From: Mycosarcoma maydis
Lineage: Eukaryota; Basidiomycota; Ustilaginomycetes; Ustilaginales
Direction: 5' to 3'
DNA length: 64,000 nt
Assembly: GCF_000328475.2 (NCBI RefSeq)
Contig: NC_026490.1
Span: 62,001-126,000 of the forward strand
Numbering within the stretch: position 1 is the stretch's first letter; every line of letters starts with the position of its first letter. The position numbers and the translations under genes are program-made. This document shows positions 42,376 through 53,251 of this stretch, in pieces. The notes beneath the pieces were generated by a model. It saw only the letters and a list, made by a program, of their open reading frames with translations, was not told where the DNA came from and did no database searches.

Positions 42376-45039
42376 ATGTCACGATGGCGTAGCTCATTAG
42401 CCGTTCTGGCTCACGCATCATCGATCGAAGCGCAATTCCAAGGTGCACATCCGATCTTCAGACGAGATACTGCTGCCCTTCATGCGTCCGCGGTTCCCGA
42501 CTTCCTCGCTCCTAGCTGCCACCGTCGTCACAATACTTCATACACTCGCGCGCTTTTCGGTCAGACGCCTTCGGACGCCTCAGAAAGCTCTACTCGCACA
42601 AACACTGCTTCTTCGTTGTCGTCGTCGTCTTCTTCTTCTTCTTCTACGCTAACGACCCAAGCAACAAAGCGAGTGGACCATGCCCAAGTGGCGCGCCCAA
42701 GTCGATCCAACGCTGCTAGCATCGATTTTCAAGGATACTTTGATGCTGATGTTCCTGCTGAAAATACACTTTCCTCATCCACTACGCCTTTGGACTACTC
42801 TAAAGCCATGGCAGAACAAATGCATGCGGCGACTGACGAAGGAGAACTCGCAAAACTTGCAAGAGCAATCTATTACAGCTCCGCTGTGCAGGCCGAACGG
42901 CAAACAGTCGCCCGAATGCTGCGCGCCGCGGATCCACCAGCGCTAAGGAATGCCTCAGCGCTACACCTCAACGAAAGCTTTATTCTCAGCTTGGCTGATG
43001 CATCTCGTGTCGTGACTCGGCACCGTGGCAGGAAGGATCCCCTTCTCATGGATCAGCTTGTGGCCAAGTACCTCCGCATCACTTGTAGAGCTCTTCCGAA
43101 TACAGCTTTCTCGGACTCGTTTCTTGTTAGACTCGCCCGCCGAGTAAGCAAAGCCGGACCACTGTCGGTCAATGCAGTGTCCTATCTGCTCTTCGGCATT
43201 GTCAAGGATTGTCTATCGCATCAGCAAGCAGAACCCCAAGCAAGAACGATCCATGTCGCCAGCAACATGTCCTCATCGCTTTATCAAGACCGAGCTCAGA
43301 ATGTGTCGCAGATCCTTCTAGACCTCATGACTGGCTTTTTACGCTCTGGTCGCTTTGAAGCAGTGAAAACCTGCTTTGACCTGCTCAAGGAACACTCGCT
43401 GCCAGTCACTGTGTTTCATCATCAACTCAAGCTCGTCGCCCTGTTCCGGGAGCGTACCATCAGCGTTGAGAGAAAAGGCCAAACCGACTTGGAGCGAGAG
43501 ACACAAGAGCTCTACTCGCAGATATTGCAGACTCAAGCTTCGATGAAGGCTAACAATATTGTTCTCGACGACACTTTTCTCGCCACAGTCTTGCACGGCC
43601 TCGGCGCACCCCTTCGCGGGCCGCTCGCCACTGTCGCCTCGATATCACAAGCGCAAAACGCGCTCGAAATGGTTCGCGTCGTCTTTCGCAAATTCAGTGC
43701 GATGCATCGATCTGCGGACCTGGGCAGCAAGCCGCGTCTCTTGTCGTCGTTTATCAATGTGGAGCTCGACGCAGTCAAGCGAGCGCATGGTCTCACTACG
43801 AGCGCGCGCGCAAAGACCGTCGAGCGTATCCAGCATATGATGCGTCCGCTTGAGTGGGAATCCACTCGGACTAACAGCCCGATCGTGGCTTGTTTGCGAG
43901 GTAAGGCATTTACCGAAGCGCAACTGACAAGCGTCTACCTCAAGATTCGATTACAAGCTATTCTTGGTGAAGTGGGTCGCGGCATGGACCTGCTACAAGA
44001 ATTGCTTTCGTTGAAGCCCAGCGATCAGCCCGATGCGGCCAAACAATGGCAAGAGGTGGTACTGAAACAGCGAAGCAGCGTCGTCAGCCTGTTTTCCTCG
44101 GCTATGCAGCAACGCGCTAGTGTTGACAGGCAAAACACTGCTTTCGAGGTCTTGAGGATGGCATTCTCGCCGATCTGGTTCGATCGCGTATGGACTGACG
44201 TCGGTTTAAAACCTGATCTTGCTCTTGCGTGCGAGATGGATGTCGAGGAGCACGATGAGGAGCACGATGCGGACGAGATGGTGTTGCGTTTGTGGAAGAG
44301 GTGGATGCATGCATGGTCGACTGATCGTTTGGCCGAGGGGAGTGTGGTACGAGGGGTCGACTCGTCGATGCACGCGCATGGCAAGCCTGTACGATACCGC
44401 ACATTCACCGGAAGTTATCCGTGGCAAACGCTCAAACAGGGTCTTGGACTTCTCAACCAAGTTGTCGATCAATACGAAGCTATGGACGCCAAACGCGCGG
44501 TCGACAAAGTCGCGGCTGGTGGAATGCACCAGGATGCACTTGCTCAGGCGGATTTGGACGTCAAGCCTGCGTCGCGGATCGCACACTTGTCTCAGCTGTT
44601 CACGGATCGCGGTGTGCTCGACAGGATCGTCAAGTTCTGTGTTCGTGGTGGTCGGCCGGCGCGCGGCGAAACGTTGCGAATGTATGTTGGCGCTCGCTTG
44701 CATCTGCTCGTCAACACGCTGACGCGCGTACGCGTCAACGCACGCACCTGGGAACATGTCGAGTCGTCCATGCTTCGACATCTCGCGCTCATCCCATCCG
44801 ACGTCCTACCCACCTCTGATGTCGCGCCAACGATGGACGTGATCCAAGAGCGAAAAGCACGCGCCCTCTTGCGGATCCCGGAACTGCGCACCGCCTTGCA
44901 AAACGCACACCATCCGCCATCCACGCTTCCTCCCGAAACAGGCTCCATATTCATCCTCCGACACATGCTCAATCAGCACGAGCGTGCGAAACGCCCCCAC
45001 CAACTCGACGCCACCCAACCCAAACCAGCTTTCACATAG
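42376..45039 (+). CDS. Probable mitochondrial helical-repeat (PPR-like) protein
   Basis: 887 residues from the ATG at 42376. I do not recognise a named orthologue. The N-terminus (MSRWRSSLAVLAHASSI) is Arg/Ser/Ala-rich without acids over the first 17 residues, fitting mitochondrial import, and is followed by Ser/Thr-rich low complexity. From about residue 150 the protein is helical throughout, with PPR-like pairs such as LMTGFLRSGRFEAVKTCFDL, LKEHSLPVTVFHHQLKLVAL and VRVVFRKFSAMHRSADL. Basidiomycete mitochondria use many such proteins for transcript maturation or translation; that role is inference. The stop lies 140 bases from the convergent stop of the next gene. Confidence 0.72.
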   Translation: MSRWRSSLAVLAHASSIEAQFQGAHPIFRRDTAALHASAVPDFLAPSCHRRHNTSYTRALFGQTPSDASESSTRTNTASSLSSSSSSSSSTLTTQATKRVDHAQVARPSRSNAASIDFQGYFDADVPAENTLSSSTTPLDYSKAMAEQMHAATDEGELAKLARAIYYSSAVQAERQTVARMLRAADPPALRNASALHLNESFILSLADASRVVTRHRGRKDPLLMDQLVAKYLRITCRALPNTAFSDSFLVRLARRVSKAGPLSVNAVSYLLFGIVKDCLSHQQAEPQARTIHVASNMSSSLYQDRAQNVSQILLDLMTGFLRSGRFEAVKTCFDLLKEHSLPVTVFHHQLKLVALFRERTISVERKGQTDLERETQELYSQILQTQASMKANNIVLDDTFLATVLHGLGAPLRGPLATVASISQAQNALEMVRVVFRKFSAMHRSADLGSKPRLLSSFINVELDAVKRAHGLTTSARAKTVERIQHMMRPLEWESTRTNSPIVACLRGKAFTEAQLTSVYLKIRLQAILGEVGRGMDLLQELLSLKPSDQPDAAKQWQEVVLKQRSSVVSLFSSAMQQRASVDRQNTAFEVLRMAFSPIWFDRVWTDVGLKPDLALACEMDVEEHDEEHDADEMVLRLWKRWMHAWSTDRLAEGSVVRGVDSSMHAHGKPVRYRTFTGSYPWQTLKQGLGLLNQVVDQYEAMDAKRAVDKVAAGGMHQDALAQADLDVKPASRIAHLSQLFTDRGVLDRIVKFCVRGGRPARGETLRMYVGARLHLLVNTLTRVRVNARTWEHVESSMLRHLALIPSDVLPTSDVAPTMDVIQERKARALLRIPELRTALQNAHHPPSTLPPETGSIFILRHMLNQHERAKRPHQLDATQPKPAFT

Positions 45040-45179
45040 ACCCTGCGCTTGCTCGCCCCCACATGCTTTCATGAAACGTCTCGTACAGCCATGCACACTG
45101 CGATCTCCCAAAATAGTAATGAAATTCCATCCCGCATCCTGCGCTATGAACAGTACCAATCTCGTGCTCGTAGTGTCGC

Positions 45180-48100
45180 TTACAGTTCGCGATGAACACT
45201 GGCGGCGACGCTGGTGGCTCTATGCGTAGCAGCATCGACGTGATCCTGCCAGGACTCAGGCGTTGGACTGGCACCTCGCACGGACGCAGCGGAGCCACTT
45301 GCATTGCTCAAAGCAGATACGGCCGAGGCAGCGCTGTCCGCTGCGGCGGATGAGGCGGGCGAGGCTAACGAGGAAGCCGCGGTCGTGGAGGCTGCATTGG
45401 CTGCAGAGACGGGTTCGACACCGAGCGAGGCGAGCGACGACGCACCGGACGAGACAGCTTGCGGTGCTTCGGTGTAAGCCGCGGATGCAGCTGAGCGCGC
45501 AGAGACAGCAGAGGCAGCAGAGGAAGCACCGGACTGGACCACGTCGCCAAGCATTCCAGCGGCAGCATTTGCGTTTTCTCGCACCACCTCGACGCCGTCG
45601 CTGATCGTCTCGGGCGTAGGCGAGCCTGCGACGGCGTAAGCCACGCTGCGGCTGATCTTGGACGCCACCGATGACGCGCTCAAAGACGGCGTGACTGTAT
45701 CCACAGCGCCGTCTACGGGAGCGTCGACAGGCGCAGTGAAAGCGTCGACGTACTCGTCAAACGTCTCAGGTGTGGGCGACGCACCGACGTGCGAGGCTAC
45801 ACTGCGACTGGCCACGCTTGCGACCGACGAAGCTGACGATGCAGCAGAAGCAGCTGCATCGCCAACAGCGCCAGCAGCCGCTTTGACATTAGCAGTTGCC
45901 CCACCGACAGCGCCAGCAATCGCAGCAGAAGCTTGCGCCCCAGCCGACGCAGCCGATACAGCCGATACAGCCGATACAGCGCTACTGCTTGCGTGAGCGG
46001 CAACAGACGAGACAATACCGCTCGCGCCAGCAGCCGCGTTATTGAGACTGTTCAAGTAGTCGTCCAACAACGAACCAGATCCGGCTCCAGAGCCAACGTA
46101 TGCCTTAGCGCGCGCATAGTAGCTTTCTTGGACAGGCTCACCAAGCCCAAGTTTGCCCCGAGCCAGTCCAAGCGCGCCCAGCATGCCAGCAGCAGCGTCA
46201 GTGCTTATGCGGCTAGCTTGCTCGCCAAGTCGGTCGATGACGTCGCTCATTCTGGCAATAACACCAGAGCCTACGAGCTGAGCGAGTGCAGAGTCAGAAT
46301 ATGCGATCAGCTCTTTTCTGGCCGAGCCGTGTAGCTTGTCGGACCAGGTACGAAGCGAGTTGATCTCCTTTTGCATGTCGGGTGCTTCCTTGCGCAGATC
46401 GATGGCTCCTGAAGACGCGCTGACGCCCTTCCTGTTGCTTTGCACCGCCAACAGCTCTTCCGCAAACAGCGAAGCACGCTTGCGAACGCCAATGTCCCAG
46501 CCTTGCCATTCGTCCATGGTGACAGCAAACTTGGCATCGCGCATAATGTCGTCGTACGCTTCCTTGGCAGCTGCGGCATAGCGACCAACTTCGGCACTGT
46601 TCGCTTCGATCACCTGCCTCTCTTCCTGAAGCAGCTTTTCGTAAAATGCCGAGATTTGTGCCTTGGTGTCGAGAGTAGCGTCGTCGAACTTGGCGATCTG
46701 CTGGTCGACGAGCTTGTTGGCATCGGCGAGCTTCTTGGCCTCGGAATCAGACGAGCGAGTTGAGATCTTGCGCAGTCCTCGTTCGACTCGGTTCAGGGCA
46801 AGCGCGACCGTGTCCTCGACAAAAGCCTCGTTGATCAGACCGAAACGATCAGGTAGATCAGCAAGCGCCCTGTTTCGAAGCTCGGCAAGCCGGTCGACTG
46901 CAAGCCTGTATTCCTTTTCAATCAGATCCGACATGCCGTTCTCCCATACTTCAAGGAGATCCTTGACTTTTTCCTCTTCGGCCTCGAGTTCCGCATCGAG
47001 TTGGGCTACTTTGACGCGATCGGTTTGTGTCCCTGTAACGCTGTCGTAGACGGTATCCTTTGCTTGCTTTACACGGTCGATGAGCGAAGGGTCGTTCTGA
47101 GCCTGGATTGCGTCTTGTTCCTGATGGCATGGATGCCAAACACAGTACAGTGATGACAAGGAGAAAAGCAACAAAGAAACAGGCCAAGAAAGGGCGGCAA
47201 TGTTCGTCAGCAACATACCACAACATGATGTCTGCCGCTGTCATCCTCCGCTGTCGATGTGACGAATGTCTCTTCTGCCTTGCATCTGTCTGCCATCCTA
47301 CAGAACCGGGTGGAGCGTGGGAAAGGAAGAGACCGAAGAGTGTTGCAGTGGGAAAAAAAGAGCTACTGTAGCCGCGACGTCAACTCACTGCCTTCTTGAC
47401 CGCCTGCTGAGCGTGCTTGTCTGCTTGTTTGGCCGTCTGCTTCATCTCGTGCTGGGCAACTTTGATGGCATCGGAGCCGAGCCAGTGCGCCTTGCGCTCA
47501 TACGCCTTGGCAACTAAGCGATCGAGTTGAGGCCGGACATAGATGCTGTAGAACCTGCGAATCGCCGGGTCGACATGATTGACGAAGAAGCTATAGGCGT
47601 GCTTGGCGGATTGAATGACATGCGGGTGTACCTTGTCGACGTAGAAAGCATACGAGACCGAGGACGATTGAAGACTGTACCGGTACGCCTGGTCAACGTA
47701 AGGCGAGACATCGCGTTGGTAAATGTCATGGTACGGTTTGAGTGTCTTGTGAGCCGCATCAATGTGAGGCTGCACGTTCTGCTTGTGGTATTGGTGAGCG
47801 CGTTTGAGGTACGGGTCGATCTGCTTGCGAGCGCTCTTGATGGTACGGCGACGCGCCGGATCGATTCGTTTCTTCCACAGTAGGCGTCCGCGCTTGTGAG
47901 CTTCGCGATAGATGGGACGAGCTACCTTTTGGGCTCTCTTGAGCCAGGGCGTGGCGAACTTGACGAGAGGACGAGAGTAGGGCTCTGCCTTTTGATGAAC
48001 CTTGTGGAGATACGGTGTGACGATGGGAGCAATCTGGTTATGAGCCTGCGCTAGGTTGCGGCAGACGGGGCGAGCATCCTTGACCGAGTAGTCGAAGGCG

Positions 48101-48369
48101 AAAGGACGCGAAGGGCAGGTCCACAAAGCGGCATAGATGAGATAGAAGATGGTGACTTTGCTGGCGAACGAGATGAGCCAGCCGGAGAAACCTCTCGACT
48201 TTTTGGGCCTCTTGTTAACTAGCTGGTTGCTGTTGCTGTTGCTGTTGTTGTTGCGAAGCAGTTGGCCGAACTTGGTCTGATCGTCGCCGACCGGGAACCT
48301 GACGGCCGGAGTGGGGACGGAAGCGCGGCTACTGGCTCCCTTCATCTTGATCTCGCCGTGCTTGGCCAT
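45180..48369 (-). CDS. Membrane-anchored helical protein with Pro-punctuated repeats (two exons), function unknown
   Basis: 973 residues predicted from two exons: 48369-47389 and 47120-45180. The 268-base intron has a GTGAGT donor and ATCAG acceptor and falls between codons; both exons are long, same-frame and similar in helical character, so I treat them as one gene. Residues 1-60 are basic and disordered with an Asn/Ser run. Residues 63-83 (GWLISFASKVTIFYLIYAAL) form a membrane helix. Residues 118-290 are amphipathic helices, each opened by Pro (119, 130, 141, 152, 171, 186, 201, 212, 223, 249, 268, 280). Exon 2 begins with a coiled-coil region (AELEAEEEKVKDLLEVWENG) and a helical region with DEWQGWDIGVRKRAS, then ends in a 300-residue Ala/Ser/Val tail with three SPTPE repeats. 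No family is recognised. If the splice is wrong these are two adjacent genes. Confidence 0.72.
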
Positions 48370-49590
48370 GGCAAGAGTAGTGCAAAGGAGGGTGATCAGG
48401 CTCGCACAAACGGACCGTTACACGGCGTTGGACACAAGACGGTGATTGGGGTGGCTAACAGGGTGGATGGATGGATGGAAGAGAAGAAGCAAGGGTGCAA
48501 GGGCGGGCCAAGGTGTTGAAAAGTGGTAACCTTCAGCGGCACAGATGTGGCCAGTGCTGAGTCGTGAGTCTGTTGTGAGTTCCGTGTCTGTTTTGTTTTC
48601 GTTGTCAGTTGGACGAACCGGGCCTGGCCTCGTTACGCGTGTCTGGCTTTCTGCGTCAGCGTCAGTGAAGATTGTTCTTGAGCCCTTGGTGCTTGACGCT
48701 TTCTTTCACGCTTTCTTTCATTCTTCCACGCTTTCTTTCATCCTCCTGTTCTTCGGTTCTTCGTAGGCTCGGAAATACAGTCACGAGTACGTCATTTTGT
48801 AGTTACTTAATTCACGGTTGAAAAGGTCAAAGGCACCAAGCGTACGACGTGCGATGAGGCGTGGATTCATAGCAGAGTGTTACGTCGAAGATTGTAACAT
48901 ATTTGCTTTTGCGTCGTGACTTCTCGCTTCGTGCTTTGTGCTCGTGACTGGTGCCTCAGTTGCTAGGGCCGCTCGCTGGACAACAATGCATTCCTGGTGA
49001 ATTGAGTCAGATCGTGCAGGTTTGGCCCATTCACGGATTCGTGATTCGTGATTAGTGCGTGATTTTTGGAGCAGCTTTTCAGCCTCATTTTATTCATGAT
49101 TAACTTTATACTCGAGTCGTGGTTCACAGTTGAAGTATCGACCTCCTCTGCCTTCACGCTTTGCGCGCTGTGATTCACGATTCACGATTCGGTGTTTTCT
49201 GGAGCGTTTATGGAGAGCTGCCAGGCGCTTTCATACAGGGTTACCCGTCTTCCGTTTTTTTTTGTTGCAACTTGCCCCTTCCTTCCGTCCTTCCATCCAT
49301 CATCTTCTCTCGAGGGTCGTGTGAACACGTCTCAAGTGGTTGCGATTAATCTCGTCGTTACATCTACTACCTATTTTTCAACGATCAGCTCTTGGCACTA
49401 GCCTCTCTCCTTGCGCCTACAACATCTTCAAAGCTAGGCGGAAGCGCTCTAGCTCCAGCAGGCCGCATCACACGACACCTACCCACAGACATCGCATCCC
49501 TGTTCCGATTCTCAGTCGTCACTCGATATCACTTGCACAGTCAAAGACGAGGCAGACGTATCATTCTGTCTGTATAGAGGTTGCCGCACC
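48370..49590. promoter_or_regulatory. Divergent promoter region before JHD1
   Basis: About 1.2 kb between divergent starts. It has CACGCTTTCTTTCA repeats near 48695-48740, GATTCGTGATTCGTGATT near 49035 and GATTCACGATTCACGATT near 49170. No gene was supported. Confidence 0.45.
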
Positions 49591-51600
49591 ATGACAGCGG
49601 TGGCAGCTTCCTCTCGCGTCAGCGATCCACTAGCCGCCTCATCGTCCGCCCACCCTCGCACTCTTCGCTCAAGTCCACGCAAGAGGACCACGTCTCACGA
49701 TTCGTCGATATCACCATCCGCAGCGCAATCGAAGCAGCTCCCAAGAAGGAAGAAACCACGCACAGAACTTGTCGACGAGTCGGAACTCGATTGCGCAGCT
49801 TGCCCAGCTGTTGGTCAACCGGCTCCAACGCCTGGCAAAGGCGCTGCCTCCGACCGAGAAACCTGGATCTGCTGCACGCATTGCAAGACATGGTTTCACT
49901 GTATCTGTATTGGTCTCGAGAATCCTGACGACTTTAGCAAATGGTACTGTCAGCCGTGCATCACTCGGTCTGAACAGACTTTTGAATCTGGCACAAGCTC
50001 TTCTCACCCGCCTTTCGCCAACGTCGTCCGTCCACCGCGTCGAAAGTCAGAGCGCGCAAAGCTCCAAATTGACTACGCTGCCATTCAAGAGGGAATCCCT
50101 GCCGATCCACTTGGACGCTGGAAGAATTTGCTCAACGCGTACGAATTCGAGCCAGACCAGTTTCGAAGGATGCAAGGACACGAGTGGACATTCGATTGGC
50201 TCTTGCACGACGAATCCGCCCTAAAGCAGCCAGTACTTGTTCCTGCGCCGCCTGATCGATCTTCACAAGCGCCACATGTGCAAGCCAAGGCGGAGGACGT
50301 TGCAGCATCCCCTGTTCCGCGCCCAAAGCCAGCAAGAGCCAAGAAACAGGCGACACATCGACTTGTGCCTTGTCACACGTCGATTCCTGGCATGGTTGTT
50401 CCACCTCCTGAGATGAGCATCTTTGATGTTGCTGACATCATCGGTCACGACACGCCTGTCGAGGTGATTGATGTGGCGTCTCAATCCTCGTCGAAAGCTT
50501 CTTGGACCATCTCGGAATGGGCCGAATACTTTAACACGCCCAAGGAAAAGAAGAAAAAGACGCTCAACGTCATCTCGCTCGAGGTGACAGGTACGCCAAT
50601 GCAAGCCTACGTCGAAGCGCCTCAGCTAGTTCGAGATCTAGACTGGGTGACGCGCGACTGGCCAGCGGAACGCCGCGACGCTTCGTGTTCTGAAAATAGC
50701 TGGCCCAAGGTGCAGCGCTATGTGCTTATGGGTGTAGAAGGCGCCTATTCGGATTGGCACATTGATTTCGCCGGAAGCAGCGTCTATTACCACGTCATCT
50801 GGGGCCAAAAAACGTTTCTGTTTGCTCCACCCACTGCGCGCAATCTGGCGGCCTACAAAGCATGGTGCAGCAGCACACGCCAGGACTTTGACTGGCTCGG
50901 CGATCATCTTCACAGCCTCACGCGCGTCGACATAGGACCCGGTGAAACCATGCTCATTCCATCTGGCTGGTTGCACTGCGTCTATACGCCCAAGAACACG
51001 CTCGTGGTAGGCGGCAATTTTTTGACCGACTGGAACGTAGCTACGCAGTGGAAACTCGTCGAGATCGAAGAGGCTACCAAAGTACCCCGGAAGTTCCGCT
51101 TCCCCCATCTCAAGCGTCTCAGCTGGTTCGTGGCCAAAGGCTGGAATGATCGACTCGAGCCGCTGGCAGAATTCGAGACGCTAACAAAGGAAGAGGACCA
51201 AGTGCTGGAGGAGTCGGCCCAAGTATCTGCCCAAGTGGATGTGGGTAGCCTGACTGAGGTGGTGCCACCGCTCAAAGTACTCAACAATATCGAGCTGGTG
51301 TTGCAATCACTCAGCGATGACCTTGAGCTCATACAGGATCCCTACGTAGCCGAAAGCGGTGACGAGAGGAAAGTCAAGCAGCAAAAAGCAGCGCGCGAAG
51401 CCATCCCGACACACCACGTGGGAAACATACAGAAAGCGGAAGCCATGCTAGCCTCGCTACGACAGCGCGTTGACAGGGCCAAGTCGTTGGCGGATGCGGT
51501 TCAGTCAGAGCGCGTTTGCCTGACATGGGAAGCCACGAGGGCTAAGAAGGCAAAAGCAGCAAATGGATCAGCAATCAAGAGTCGAAAAGCGCGCAGATAG
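49591..51600 (+). CDS. JHD1: PHD-JmjC histone demethylase (Jhd1/KDM2 type)
   Basis: 669-residue nuclear Fe(II)/2-oxoglutarate dioxygenase expected to demethylate histone H3 Lys36 (mono/di). A PHD finger spans residues 68-123: CAAC, WICCTHCKTWFHCICIG, then WYCQPC, the C4HC3 layout that reads histone H3 tails. The JmjC domain covers about 335-490. The metal triad is His390 and Asp392 in WHIDFAGSS and His462 in GWLHCVYTP; Lys407 (GQKTFLF) is placed to bind 2-oxoglutarate. TPMQAYVEAPQLVRDLDWV precedes the barrel, as in Jhd1. The C-terminus is helical and basic (SRKARR-type end). All catalytic residues are present, so activity is expected. No CXXC, F-box or LRR domain is seen, as in fungal members and unlike animal KDM2. 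Confidence 0.95.
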   Translation: MTAVAASSRVSDPLAASSSAHPRTLRSSPRKRTTSHDSSISPSAAQSKQLPRRKKPRTELVDESELDCAACPAVGQPAPTPGKGAASDRETWICCTHCKTWFHCICIGLENPDDFSKWYCQPCITRSEQTFESGTSSSHPPFANVVRPPRRKSERAKLQIDYAAIQEGIPADPLGRWKNLLNAYEFEPDQFRRMQGHEWTFDWLLHDESALKQPVLVPAPPDRSSQAPHVQAKAEDVAASPVPRPKPARAKKQATHRLVPCHTSIPGMVVPPPEMSIFDVADIIGHDTPVEVIDVASQSSSKASWTISEWAEYFNTPKEKKKKTLNVISLEVTGTPMQAYVEAPQLVRDLDWVTRDWPAERRDASCSENSWPKVQRYVLMGVEGAYSDWHIDFAGSSVYYHVIWGQKTFLFAPPTARNLAAYKAWCSSTRQDFDWLGDHLHSLTRVDIGPGETMLIPSGWLHCVYTPKNTLVVGGNFLTDWNVATQWKLVEIEEATKVPRKFRFPHLKRLSWFVAKGWNDRLEPLAEFETLTKEEDQVLEESAQVSAQVDVGSLTEVVPPLKVLNNIELVLQSLSDDLELIQDPYVAESGDERKVKQQKAAREAIPTHHVGNIQKAEAMLASLRQRVDRAKSLADAVQSERVCLTWEATRAKKAKAANGSAIKSRKARR

Positions 51601-51747
51601 ACTGCACAGTCCGAAGGCAACGAAGGGATTTCAATTCGACCAAGGCCGAGGATGCGGAGTCGAGCAGATCTCAACAGCTCAGAGCTTTTTTTTTTTTTTT
51701 GCTGGCGCTTAGACATTCGAAGTTGCGTCTGACTGACTGACGAGATT

Positions 51748-52982
51748 AGATAAAGATTTGGACAGCCTCTTGCTTATCTTTGCGTATCCCCCGTAGGTCG
51801 ATTGACTACACGTGCTTCAAAGTTGGGCGCGACCCAGCCCCGCGACTTTGGCACACGTCTTTCGTGATCCTCCTTATCTCTGCTCGTCTTGATTCTTTTG
51901 CATAAACTTTCATGCTGGCCTCCGTTCCGGGTTTGTGCGGATAGGCCATCACACCTGAGCTTCTGTGCAGCACCTTTGGCGCTTTCCGCCACACTTTCTC
52001 TGCACAGACGTCAGAGTCGACGATGTGCCCACCTTGAGACGTTGACGTGGAGGCCGGAGAATTGTGACCAAGTAGCCAATTCGATACCGACCTTGCATGC
52101 CATTCTGGACTTTCGTTCTGCCATCACCTCCCTGCTGACATGTCTCTACATTGTCAGGTATCACTGAGAGGATGACGCCCGAAGGTCAAAAGGCGTGATT
52201 TTGATGTTGTTGCCATTTAGCAGTCACGAGTATCTAGGAGTTTGTTGGAGTTTCATCAGTCTGCCGCCGGTACGCACGTATCGTACGGCAGATGAAGACG
52301 GATAGTCGAAATCAGTCGGCCATCTTTAGACGCTGCTTGTGCAGAGAGCGTTCTGCATTCACGATTCGTTTGCTTCTGCTTGATCCCTGGCGCCGCTCAC
52401 TTTGTTCGCATCAATAGAGGAAAAGCCCTGACGTACAACGCCGCATTTTCACAACACCCTAGCCGAGCAGCCAAAGATAAGAAAGGCGTGCTGTGATTGG
52501 CTGCGGGCCACTGTTATCACGGAAGCGGACAATTTCGCGTTGAATTTGGATCCAGCCAGCAAGGAGAGGCGCTGGCCAGATGCAGTCAACACATGAACAG
52601 GCACCGAGCACCACAAGTTTGCGACGTGATGCGAATTCGCGTCGACATTAAAGATAAGCATAGGAAACTAGCCTCCTCTCAAATTGACGCTGGCTCTTGA
52701 CTCGCGCTGGTGAGGCTTGTATTCGCTTCACGCTCGATTCGTAAATCTCGTGCGTTCCCCGCCCCCGCGTCTTGGCAGCTGTCAGCCGAAAACAGCCAAC
52801 TACTGTATCTTTCTCTGTTGACCCACTCGAATTATTAATATTAACTTATTGGCATGTATGTCGCTCGATGGTGATCGTCACAAGTCTGAAGCACTACTGT
52901 CCAACATGTATCTGATGAGCCAGATTCCCACACTTGAACAAGAACGAGGAAAAAAGTCTTGGCTCTTTGCTTTGACCAACTC

Positions 52983-53059
<77 letters not shown>

Positions 53060-53251
53060 GGAAATGACGATTCGCGAATCGTGCCTGCTTGGATGAGATA
53101 GCCCGCGTTGTGATTGCCAAGACATTGTGATATTGGTTAGCAATCACACGCCTATCTCTCTGGATGCTCATCCGCACGATCAGAGAGTCGCACCTGAGAA
53201 TTGCATGAGACGAAAGAACCAGAAACCAGGGCTTGGCAGACGGCGGATAAG
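51748..53251. promoter_or_regulatory. Group of GATA-factor-type sites (GATAAG)
   Basis: AGATAAG-type sites at 51773-51779 (complement), 51873-51879 (complement), 52475-52481, 52652-52658 and 53054-53060; AGATAA at 51748; TGATAA (complement) near 52514; AGATAG at 53096; GATAAG at 53246. HGATAR is the consensus of AreA/Nit2 nitrogen regulators. The sites lie 1.7-3.1 kb upstream of the ammonium-transporter start, so the link is inference. Confidence 0.35.
52986..53056. repeat. (AG)n microsatellite, 71 bases
   Basis: Uninterrupted AG dinucleotide run, the longest pure microsatellite in the window. Confidence 0.97.
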
